Shown here piece after piece: positions 6,821-12,655 of a DNA stretch of 12,655 bases; position 1 is the stretch's first letter; each line of letters opens with the position of its first letter. The DNA lies in assembly GCA_937958375.1 (NCBI GenBank), contig CALGNY010000146.1, forward strand, positions 1-12,655, given 5' to 3'. This DNA comes from an uncultured Bacillaceae bacterium (GTDB taxonomy: Bacteria; Bacillota; Bacilli; Bacillales; Alkalibacillaceae). The position numbers and the translations under genes were made by a program. The notes beneath the pieces were generated by a model. That model saw nothing but the letters and a program-made list of their open reading frames with translations, was not told the DNA's origin and made no database searches.

Positions 6821-6868
6821 AGGAATTGTAAGACAAAACACAAGCACTAAGAGGGGGAGTTTCAAGTT

Positions 6869-7921
6869 ATGAAGAAGTCACTCAAATTTTTGATCCTTGC
6901 CGGGATGGTAATGATGTTGATCGCATTAGCTGCATGTGGCAGCGACTCGGATGAGGAAGCAAATGCTTCAGATGATGAAAGTACAGAAGAAACATCCGGC
7001 TCCGAAGATTCCAGCAGTGAAGATGAAGCATCATCTGATGCAGAGGAAGAAACATCTTCTGAATCAGAAGAACTTGAAGGAAGCGTTCTGATCGACGGTT
7101 CTGGAACAGTTTACCCATTGATGGCTCAACTAGCCGAGAACTACATGATGAACGAACAACAAGGTGTTTCGGTTGAAGTAAGCCGCGCAGGAACAAGTGC
7201 TGGTTTCGAAAAATTCCTAGCTGAAGGTGGAACAGACTTCAACGACGCATCTCGTGAAATCAAAGAAGAAGAACAAGCTAAAGCTGAAGAACTTGGCATT
7301 GACGTTAAAGAACTTAAAGTGGCACTAGATGGTTTGACAATCGTTACACACCCTGACAATGACTGGGCTACTGAATTGACGACTGATCAAGTCGTTGACA
7401 TTTTCCTAGCAGACGGTGGAATTACTACTTGGTCCGACATCAACTCAGACTGGCCAGATGAAGAAATTCAAACATACGGCCCTAACGAAAACCATGGTAC
7501 GTACGAATTCTTCTATGAAAATATTCTTGAAGAACAAGATCTAAGAGAAGATGTCAACTTACAACAAGAATACTCCACATTGGTTACATTGATCTCTGAA
7601 GATGTGAACTCAATCGGATTCTTCGGTTTTGGGTACTATGACAACAACAAAGATAAAGTACAGGCTGTCAGCATCGACTTCGGTGATGGTCCAGTAGAGC
7701 CTTCACTCGACACAATCGATGAAAACGGAGACTATGCAGGATTCACTCGTCCAGTCTTCACCTACTTGAACGTAAATAATGCACAAGAAAAACCACAAGT
7801 ACTAGACTATGCAATCTACGTGATGGACAGCGTCAATGATGTCGCTGGGGAAACTGGCTTTGCTCCAATTCCACAAGAAGAAGCTGACCAGTTGAAAGCT
7901 GAACTAGAAGAACTTAAGTAA
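6869..7921 (+). CDS. pstS: Phosphate-binding lipoprotein of the Pst ABC importer
   Basis: High-affinity extracellular phosphate receptor that delivers phosphate to the PstCA permease. The N-terminus MKKSLKFLILAG is a lipoprotein signal, with a lipobox (ALAAC) ending at C23, which would be acylated and anchored to the membrane. Residues 24-70 form a low-complexity linker almost entirely of Asp, Glu, Ser, Ala and Thr. The solute-binding domain (PBP-like 2) runs from about 71 to 350, with phosphate-contact motifs DGSGT at 76-80, SRAGTSAGFE at 105-114 and DASRE at 126-130. At 350 residues it is longer than the roughly 300 of B. subtilis PstS, mostly because of the linker. GAGGGGGAG at 6851-6859 is the ribosome binding site. 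It is first in the operon and sits directly behind the PhoP box. Confidence 0.96.
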   Translation: MKKSLKFLILAGMVMMLIALAACGSDSDEEANASDDESTEETSGSEDSSSEDEASSDAEEETSSESEELEGSVLIDGSGTVYPLMAQLAENYMMNEQQGVSVEVSRAGTSAGFEKFLAEGGTDFNDASREIKEEEQAKAEELGIDVKELKVALDGLTIVTHPDNDWATELTTDQVVDIFLADGGITTWSDINSDWPDEEIQTYGPNENHGTYEFFYENILEEQDLREDVNLQQEYSTLVTLISEDVNSIGFFGFGYYDNNKDKVQAVSIDFGDGPVEPSLDTIDENGDYAGFTRPVFTYLNVNNAQEKPQVLDYAIYVMDSVNDVAGETGFAPIPQEEADQLKAELEELK

Positions 7922-7958
7922 CTGATATAAAAGTCGTTACCCCCATTAATTGGTTTTC

Positions 7959-7989
7959 GAACGATGAGAGATGAATTCTCTCATCGTTC
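7959..7989 (+). terminator. Intercistronic hairpin between pstS and pstC (attenuator or stability element)
   Basis: A perfect 13-bp inverted repeat (7959-7971 with 7977-7989; core ACGATGAGAG) has a 5-base loop. It is followed by a T-rich but interrupted run (ATTTGTTTTT). The hairpin lies in the only sizeable gap of the operon. Comparable structures in other pst operons reduce read-through or protect the 5' mRNA, giving more binding protein than permease. Which of these applies here is inference. Confidence 0.8.
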
Positions 7990-8018
7990 ACATTTGTTTT
8001 TAGAATGGAGGATTCACT

Positions 8019-8972
8019 ATGACTACCAAGAGCGAACCAATCACCAAGAATCTATCAACCAAAGAGTTGATCCAAACGAACAAATCAAAAAAGTCGTTGA
8101 AAAAACTGTTTGAAAAAATCATTCCAGCCATTTTGTTTTTATTTGCCGTTGTAACGGTATTAACGACTCTTGCTATTCTTTATACCTTAATCACGGAAGC
8201 CGTTCATTTCTTTCAACGCGTTTCGTTTACTGAATTTTTCACGAGTACAAACTTGAAACCACTCAGTCAGAACCCCTCTTTTGGAATATTGCCTTTGTTG
8301 AGTGGGACCCTTTTATCTACGGTCATTGCGATGATTGTAGCTGGTCCAATCGGTTTGATGGCAGCCATCTATTTAAGTGAGTACGCCAGTGATCGGATTC
8401 GGAAATGGTTAAAGCCAATGTTGGAAGTTCTCGCGGGAATCCCGACAATCGTTTATGGTTTCTTTGCTTTTACGTTTGTTACACCGCTTCTACGTTCCAT
8501 ATGGCCGGAAATTGAAGCGACCAATATTTTAAGTCCAGGGATCGTCATGGGCATCATGATCATTCCGATGGTTGCTTCGCTTTCCGAGGATGCCATGACG
8601 TCTGTACCGAAATCTATGCGGGAAGGTGCCTATGCATTAGGCGCAACTAGATTGGAAACGGCGATGAAGGTCGTCATTCCGGCAGCGATCTCTGGAATCG
8701 TTGCATCCTTTGTCCTTGCCATTTCAAGAGCGATCGGTGAAACGATGATCGTCACCATCGCAAGTGGCAGTACGAAAAACTTCTCACTCGACATCACAGA
8801 ATCGATGCAAACGATGACAGCATATATCGTCGAGGTATCCAGTGGGGATGCAGCGGCAGGAACAACGATTTATTACAGTATTTACGCGGTTGCGTTAACG
8901 CTTTTCGCAATGACGTTCTTGATGAACTTACTTGCACGAAAAATTGCCCGTCGTTTTAGGGAGGAATATTAA
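8019..8972 (+). CDS. pstC: Phosphate ABC transporter permease PstC
   Basis: One of the two integral membrane subunits that form the phosphate channel with PstA. It has 317 residues. A polar, Lys-rich N-terminal cytoplasmic tail of about 32 residues is followed by six predicted membrane helices (about 33-60, 92-118, 136-157, 170-190, 220-243 and 283-307). The ABC permease EAA loop that docks on PstB is at about 202-223 (EGAYALGATRLETAMKVVIPAA region, with the conserved Gly at 208). Further family signatures are GPIGLMAAIYLSEYAS near 109-124, LAGIPTIVYGFFA near 138-150 and SRAIGETMIV near 236-245. TGGAGG lies about seven bases before the ATG. Its stop is one base from the pstA start, so translation of the two is probably coupled. 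Confidence 0.96.
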   Translation: MTTKSEPITKNLSTKELIQTNKSKKSLKKLFEKIIPAILFLFAVVTVLTTLAILYTLITEAVHFFQRVSFTEFFTSTNLKPLSQNPSFGILPLLSGTLLSTVIAMIVAGPIGLMAAIYLSEYASDRIRKWLKPMLEVLAGIPTIVYGFFAFTFVTPLLRSIWPEIEATNILSPGIVMGIMIIPMVASLSEDAMTSVPKSMREGAYALGATRLETAMKVVIPAAISGIVASFVLAISRAIGETMIVTIASGSTKNFSLDITESMQTMTAYIVEVSSGDAAAGTTIYYSIYAVALTLFAMTFLMNLLARKIARRFREEY

Positions 8973-8973
8973 G

Positions 8974-9858
8974 ATGAAGTATATCGATCATTCACAAGTA
9001 AAAAAGAAAATCAACAGCAGACTTCGATTAAATTCTTTTCTGAAATATATTTTTCTCGGGGCGACGTTGTTCGGTTTGGTTGTTCTTGTCATCTTATTGG
9101 CCCGCGTCATTTCACAGGGGCTCTCATGGATTGACTGGAACTTTTTGACCGGACACTTATCGATGGATCCTGAGAAAGCGGGAATTATGGGAGCCGTCTT
9201 AGGAACCTTTTGGCTGATGCTCGTCGTCATTTTCTTCACCTTGATCTTAGGGATGGGTGCCGCCATCTACCTGGAACTATACGCGAAGAAAAATAGATTC
9301 CATTCATTTATTCAAACGAATATCGCAAACCTTGCTGGTGTTCCGTCGATTGTTTACGGAATCTTGGGCCTCACGGTATTTGTTCGCTTCATGGATTTGG
9401 GAAGTAACATTCTGGCCGGAGGATTGACACTATCCTTACTCGTGTTGCCAATTGTCATTGTTTCATCTCAAGAAGCCTTAAGGTCAGTTCCACAAGCCAT
9501 GGGTGAAGCATCATACGGACTCGGCGCTAGCAAATGGCAAACCATTCAAAACATCATCTTGCCAGCTGCTTTACCGAGCATTTTGACTGGTTCGATTCTT
9601 GCTTTATCACGTGCGATCGGAGAAACGGCTCCACTCGTTGTATTAGGGATCCCTGCATTATTGATTCCTTTTCCAGGTGGAATCATGGACCGATTCACGG
9701 CATTACCGATGCAAATTTATTACTGGACATTGGATGCATCCTTGGTTGCAGAATACGCAAACTTGGCCGCAGCTTCGATTATCATCTTACTGCTCATGCT
9801 GTTCGTCTTGAATTCAGCAGCAATTTTGATTCGTAACAAATTCCAACACCGATTTTAA
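8974..9858 (+). CDS. pstA: Phosphate ABC transporter permease PstA
   Basis: Second membrane subunit of the phosphate importer. The ATG at 8974 is chosen because AGGGAGG, lying inside the end of pstC, is about eight bases upstream; this leaves a single base between the genes and gives 294 residues. The frame is open farther upstream to 8932, but that would overlap pstC by 41 bases without a ribosome binding site. The protein has about six membrane helices. It carries IANLAGVPSIVYGILGL near 117-133, the EAA loop at about 178-199 (EASYGLGASKW start, ending ILPAA) and SRAIGETAPLVVLG at about 212-225, the last being a signature that fits PstA rather than PstC. A large extracellular loop before the last helix contains the conserved FTALPMQIYYW segment. 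Confidence 0.96.
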   Translation: MKYIDHSQVKKKINSRLRLNSFLKYIFLGATLFGLVVLVILLARVISQGLSWIDWNFLTGHLSMDPEKAGIMGAVLGTFWLMLVVIFFTLILGMGAAIYLELYAKKNRFHSFIQTNIANLAGVPSIVYGILGLTVFVRFMDLGSNILAGGLTLSLLVLPIVIVSSQEALRSVPQAMGEASYGLGASKWQTIQNIILPAALPSILTGSILALSRAIGETAPLVVLGIPALLIPFPGGIMDRFTALPMQIYYWTLDASLVAEYANLAAASIIILLLMLFVLNSAAILIRNKFQHRF

Positions 9859-9876
9859 GAAAGGGGTAAATTGATT

Positions 9877-10701
9877 ATGGCTGTTAAAAGTCCGCTCTAT
9901 GCAGTGCCTAAAATGGAAACGAAAGGCCCAGAGCTAAAACCGATGAATGATACCATTTTCGAAACCAATTCTCTCAATCTATGGTATGGTGAAACGCAAG
10001 CGTTGAAAAACGTTGATCTGCCAATTCCAGAAAAAAGTATCTCTGCGATCATCGGACCTTCCGGTTGTGGGAAATCGACATTCCTGAAAACATTGAACCG
10101 GATGGTTGAGTTGATTCCTTCCGTTCAAACAACCGGTGAAATCAAATACAAAGATACGAATATTTTATCGAAAGATTATTCGGCAGAAGCCTTACGCACC
10201 GAAGTCGGAATGGTTTTTCAGAAACCTAACCCATTCCCTAAGTCCATTTATGACAACATTGCTTACGGACCTAGAATTCATGGCATCAAGAAAAAGAGTA
10301 TTTTAGATGAGATTGTAGAAAAAAGTCTTCGTGACGCTTACATTTGGGATGAAGTGAAAGATCGTTTGAAAGAAAACGCATTTGGTCTTTCAGGTGGACA
10401 GCAGCAACGACTTTGTATCGCACGTTGTTTGGCGATCGAACCAGAAGTCATTTTGATGGATGAACCAACATCCGCACTTGACCCAATTTCAACGACAAAA
10501 GTTGAAGAACTTGTCCAGACGTTAAAAGAAGACTATAGCATCGTCATTGTGACACACAATATGCAGCAAGCTGCCCGTATTTCCGATCAGACCGCTTTTT
10601 TCTTGAATGGTGAAGTGGTTGAATTCGGTCAGACAGAAAAATTATTTACGAAACCATCCGACCAACGCACAGAAGATTATATCAATGGTCGTTTCGGTTA
10701 A
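9877..10701 (+). CDS. pstB: Phosphate ABC transporter ATP-binding protein PstB
   Basis: Cytoplasmic ATPase that powers PstCA (EC 7.3.2.1). The ATG at 9877 is preferred over the in-frame TTG at 9871 because AAAGGGG lies nine bases upstream of it, giving 274 residues. All ATPase motifs are intact: Walker A GPSGCGKST at 60-68, Q-loop FQKPNPFP at 114-121, signature LSGGQQQR at 171-178, Walker B VILMDEP at 191-197, D-loop SALDP and the switch His at 227. FQKPNPFP and LNRMVELIP are typical of PstB. A polar extension of about 25 residues precedes the ATPase domain and is longer than in many PstB proteins. It is the last gene of the operon, 18 bases after pstA, and a hairpin follows. No second pstB or phoU is downstream. 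Confidence 0.96.
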   Translation: MAVKSPLYAVPKMETKGPELKPMNDTIFETNSLNLWYGETQALKNVDLPIPEKSISAIIGPSGCGKSTFLKTLNRMVELIPSVQTTGEIKYKDTNILSKDYSAEALRTEVGMVFQKPNPFPKSIYDNIAYGPRIHGIKKKSILDEIVEKSLRDAYIWDEVKDRLKENAFGLSGGQQQRLCIARCLAIEPEVILMDEPTSALDPISTTKVEELVQTLKEDYSIVIVTHNMQQAARISDQTAFFLNGEVVEFGQTEKLFTKPSDQRTEDYINGRFG

Positions 10702-10723
10702 TATTGAATATGGTTTTACGTTT

Positions 10724-10772
10724 AAGCTAGGACCCGTCCAATTTTCCATGGCGGCAGGTCCTAGCTTCTTTC
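10724..10772 (+). terminator. Probable terminator of the pst operon
   Basis: An 11-bp perfect stem (AAGCTAGGACC at 10724-10734 with GGTCCTAGCTT at 10757-10767) has a 22-base loop that can pair further inside. The trailing T run is interrupted (CTTTCT), so termination may be less efficient than at the other sites. The remaining bases to the next gene, about 10773-10985, hold only the upstream region of pdxK. Confidence 0.7.
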
Positions 10773-10985
10773 TGTCTATCGACACTCCTCCCCTTTCTCG
10801 ATTTCCTCAACCTAATCGATGTGAGCCAACAAAATAATGAATTGTCATCGAAACATCCAAGGTGTAAAATAAAATTACTATGTGTGTGATATCGCATGAT
10901 ACGGATTGGTTTACTTTGAATTAAGTGAACTCATCTTGTTGATAGATGTGTAACGCTATGCATACAAGTATGAGGAGGAATTGAT

Positions 10986-11777
10986 ATGAAGAAAATTTTA
11001 ATTATGGCAGGTTCCGACACAAGTGGCGGCGCAGGTATTCAAGCTGATTTGAAAACGATGGAAGAGTTCGGTGTGTACGGAATGACCGCACTGACGACCA
11101 TGGTTGCCCAAAATCCGGAGAACTGGGCGCACGATACGTATCCGATTGAAACCAGTACCGTCCAGGCACAGCTCCGTACGATTTTGGATGGTATCGGCGT
11201 GGATCTGATGAAAACGGGCATGATCCCTACGACAGACTCCATTCAACTGGCCGCAGATACGATCGATCGCTATCAACTGCAAGCCGTGATCGATCCGGTG
11301 CTCGCTTGTAAAGGAGTAGACGAGCCTGTTCACCCAGAGAATGCTGTTGCGCTACGTAACATCCTCGTACCGAAAGCGGTCATTACGACTCCGAACCTTT
11401 TCGAGGCAAGTCAATTGGCGGAAATGCCATTATTGAAGACGGTCGATGAGATGAAGGAAGCAGCCAAAAAAATTCACGCACTCGGTGCCCAAAACGTTGT
11501 CGTCAAAGGTGGTGCTGACGTGGATGACACAAAAGCCATCGATGTCTTTTATGACGGGTCTGAATTGACCGTATTGGAAGGTGAATTAGTCGATTCATCT
11601 TATACACATGGTGCGGGTTGCACGTTCGCGTCTGCCATCGCATCTGCTTACGTCAGTGGGAAATCGCCACTGGAATCAGTGAAGATTGCAAAAGAATTTG
11701 TCCGCCAGGCGATTGAGAGCGGCCACCGATTGAATCAGTATGTCGGCTCAGTCAGTCAGTATGCAAACCGTAAATAG
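10986..11777 (+). CDS. pdxK: Pyridoxal/pyridoxine kinase, PdxK of the ThiD-like ribokinase family
   Basis: Cytoplasmic kinase that phosphorylates pyridoxal or pyridoxine for PLP salvage. In Bacillus this PdxK is related to the HMP kinase ThiD and can also act on hydroxymethylpyrimidine. It has 263 residues. The ribokinase-fold motifs are AGSDTSGGAGIQADLKT at 8-24, GIGVDLMKTGMIPT at 69-82, PNLFEASQL at 136-144 and THGAGCTF at 207-214 (anion hole). Two cysteines mark the dual-Cys pyridoxal kinase type: C108 in DPVLACKG on the lid and C212 in the anion hole. The closing LNQYVG also matches B. subtilis PdxK (YwdB) better than ThiD (YjbV). There are no thiamine genes nearby. GAGGAGG lies seven bases before the ATG. 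It is flanked by its own terminator, so it is probably monocistronic. Confidence 0.9.
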   Translation: MKKILIMAGSDTSGGAGIQADLKTMEEFGVYGMTALTTMVAQNPENWAHDTYPIETSTVQAQLRTILDGIGVDLMKTGMIPTTDSIQLAADTIDRYQLQAVIDPVLACKGVDEPVHPENAVALRNILVPKAVITTPNLFEASQLAEMPLLKTVDEMKEAAKKIHALGAQNVVVKGGADVDDTKAIDVFYDGSELTVLEGELVDSSYTHGAGCTFASAIASAYVSGKSPLESVKIAKEFVRQAIESGHRLNQYVGSVSQYANRK

Positions 11778-11799
11778 TCCTTATAAAGAAAATGAACCA

Positions 11800-11842
11800 A
11801 CGGGGATTGCACCAATATATTGGTGTGTATCCCTGTTTTTTT
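11800..11842 (+). terminator. Intrinsic terminator of pdxK
   Basis: The lower stem pairs ACGGGGAT (11800-11807) with ATCCCTGT (11829-11836), including one G-U pair. A small internal loop separates it from an upper stem (CACCA with TGGTG around ATATAT). Seven T close the structure at 11836-11842. Confidence 0.92.
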
Positions 11843-11906
11843 GTGTATAAATCCATTGTCTTTAATCCACCTTATGAATGTATCTTATGTCAAGGAGGAA
11901 AAAACA

Positions 11907-12524
11907 ATGCAGAACCAGCAAAATCCAAATAGTCAAATGAAAGAATCGGCAAGCATGTCGGCAAACAAAAGCCATGGTGCTCATGAAATCATGGATGTTC
12001 ACGAAACACTTTCTACCATTGTAGGAACCATTGAGCACTATAAAATGTATGAACCGAACATTCAGTGCCAGCAGTTGAAAGGCATCTTGTCGAACCAGTC
12101 TCAGTTTTTGGGGCAGTTGTATAATACGATGGTCGATACGTACCAGTCGGGGACACGCCCACAACAACCGACAACGACCTACAATTTTGAGCTCTCAAAT
12201 GACGTTACCTATGGTCTGAGCCCAAGCCAGCCGACTCAACCACAGCAATCACCGCAGCAATTGAACGAACAGAATTTTTCAAGCTTCATGATGGGACATA
12301 TCAAAGCGTGTGCGACTGCATGTACCACATCCGCACTGGAAGCGACAAACCCGGTGATGCGGCGTGTGCTTCAAGATAGCGTACCGAATTTATGTGAAAT
12401 GGCTTATGAGCTATTCCTTTACCAAAACGATCGTAACTATTACCAGGTTCCTCAATTTGACGATCAAACGATGACGCAATTGCTGAATAGTTTCACAACA
12501 ACTCCGACACAGCAACAGCATTAA
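11907..12524 (+). CDS. Spore coat protein, CotF family
   Basis: Structural protein expected in the endospore coat and made in the mother cell during sporulation. The start chosen is the ATG at 11907 (205 residues), with AAGGAGG at 11892-11898 eight bases upstream; the frame is open farther back, but there it overlaps the preceding terminator. Coat F domain sequence (PF07875 type) is visible in two parts. The first is at about 25-80, with DVHETLSTIVGTIEHYKMY and QCQQLKGIL. The second is at about 124-185, with FMMGHIKACATACTTSALEATNP and MAYELFLYQNDRNYY. A Gln/Pro/Thr-rich linker lies between them at about 81-122, and the tail is also Gln-rich. Cysteines at 54, 135, 139 and 163 could form cross-links. 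It may be a CotF or YhcQ-type paralogue; I cannot decide which. I could not identify a sigma-E, sigma-K or sigma-G promoter with confidence. Confidence 0.87.
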   Translation: MQNQQNPNSQMKESASMSANKSHGAHEIMDVHETLSTIVGTIEHYKMYEPNIQCQQLKGILSNQSQFLGQLYNTMVDTYQSGTRPQQPTTTYNFELSNDVTYGLSPSQPTQPQQSPQQLNEQNFSSFMMGHIKACATACTTSALEATNPVMRRVLQDSVPNLCEMAYELFLYQNDRNYYQVPQFDDQTMTQLLNSFTTTPTQQQH

Positions 12525-12540
12525 AAATAAGCTCTGTTAA

Positions 12541-12655
12541 AGTCCGTTGTTGTTATGGTGAGTCGCTTTCGGTGGACGCGTTCCACGGGCACGGCTTCAG
12601 CTAACTTGGGAAGAAAACCACTTCCCAAGTGGATCTTCAGCTCGTGCTGTTCCCG
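12541..12655. repeat. Structured intergenic repeat-like element (truncated by window edge)
   Basis: This non-coding segment follows the coat gene and is rich in short inverted repeats. A 10-bp stem pairs 12604-12613 with 12621-12630 (ACTTGGGAAG with CTTCCCAAGT, 7-base loop). GTGGA and TCCAC flank CGCGT at 12572-12586. The outer parts CGGGCACGG (near 12586) and CGTGCTG...CCCG (near 12643-12655) are imperfectly complementary, suggesting a larger cruciform or stem. The stretches TTTCGGTGGACGC, GGGCACGGCTTCAGC and TTCAGCTCGTGCTGTTCCCG recall, from memory, a dispersed palindromic repeat common between genes in Bacillaceae. I could not search for it. Confidence 0.65.

Noticed and set aside
8932..8973. 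Upstream extension of pstA overlapping the end of pstC
   Set aside because: There is no ribosome binding site before 8932, while an AGGGAGG site is correctly placed for the ATG at 8974. The extra 14 residues are not membrane-like and are read from pstC coding sequence.
10607..10837. Plus-strand ORF of 76 codons overlapping the 3' end of pstB and running through the terminator
   Set aside because: It is out of frame with pstB, lacks a ribosome binding site, and reads straight through the hairpin at 10724-10767, so it is a chance frame.
10773..10985. Riboswitch or leader RNA upstream of pdxK
   Set aside because: I saw no conserved thiamine (THI box) or other riboswitch core and no terminator-antiterminator pair. 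The region is A/T-rich with only weak promoter-like hexamers.

Overview
The window looks like a chromosomal piece of an endospore-forming member of the Bacillaceae (Firmicutes). This rests on strong AGGAGG-type ribosome binding sites, a CotF-family spore coat gene, a Bacillus-style PdxK, a Pho-box-controlled pst operon, and base composition in the low-to-mid 40s %GC as judged by eye. The very acidic, Ser/Asp/Glu-rich linker of PstS and the intergenic repeats at both ends would suit a halotolerant or halophilic genus such as Halobacillus, but this is inference only.

Layout. Bases 1-147 are an array of 21-bp tandem repeats that reads as heptads on the minus strand. Next to it is a small predicted secreted protein (138-389, minus), then a lytic transglycosylase (497-1147, minus). 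Bases 1261-4011 hold a complete kynurenine pathway in an unusual arrangement: kynU and kynB run on the plus strand, and kynA faces them on the minus strand, so that kynB and kynA overlap tail to tail by 18 bp. A cysteine synthase gene (4147-5082), divergent from kynA, and a DHA1-type MFS exporter gene (5363-6616) follow, each with its own intrinsic terminator.

The phosphate block spans about 6755-10772. Five hexamers at an exact 11-bp period (a PhoP box) precede pstS, pstC, pstA and pstB. A strong hairpin lies between pstS and pstC, and a terminator-like hairpin follows pstB. No phoU or second pstB is present. After this come pdxK (10986-11777), a terminator, and a CotF-like spore coat gene (11907-12524). 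The last ~115 bases are a structured, non-coding, palindrome-rich segment that resembles a dispersed Bacillaceae intergenic repeat and runs off the window.

How the genes work together. KynA, KynB and KynU would convert tryptophan to anthranilate plus alanine, with formate released. PstSCAB is a high-affinity phosphate ABC importer induced by phosphate limitation. CysK, the MFS pump, PdxK and the coat protein look like independent units, although both KynU and CysK use the pyridoxal phosphate to which PdxK contributes. I found no convincing wholly new system. The most unusual elements are the heptad repeat with its GTGA overlap, the convergent kyn arrangement and the terminal repeat.
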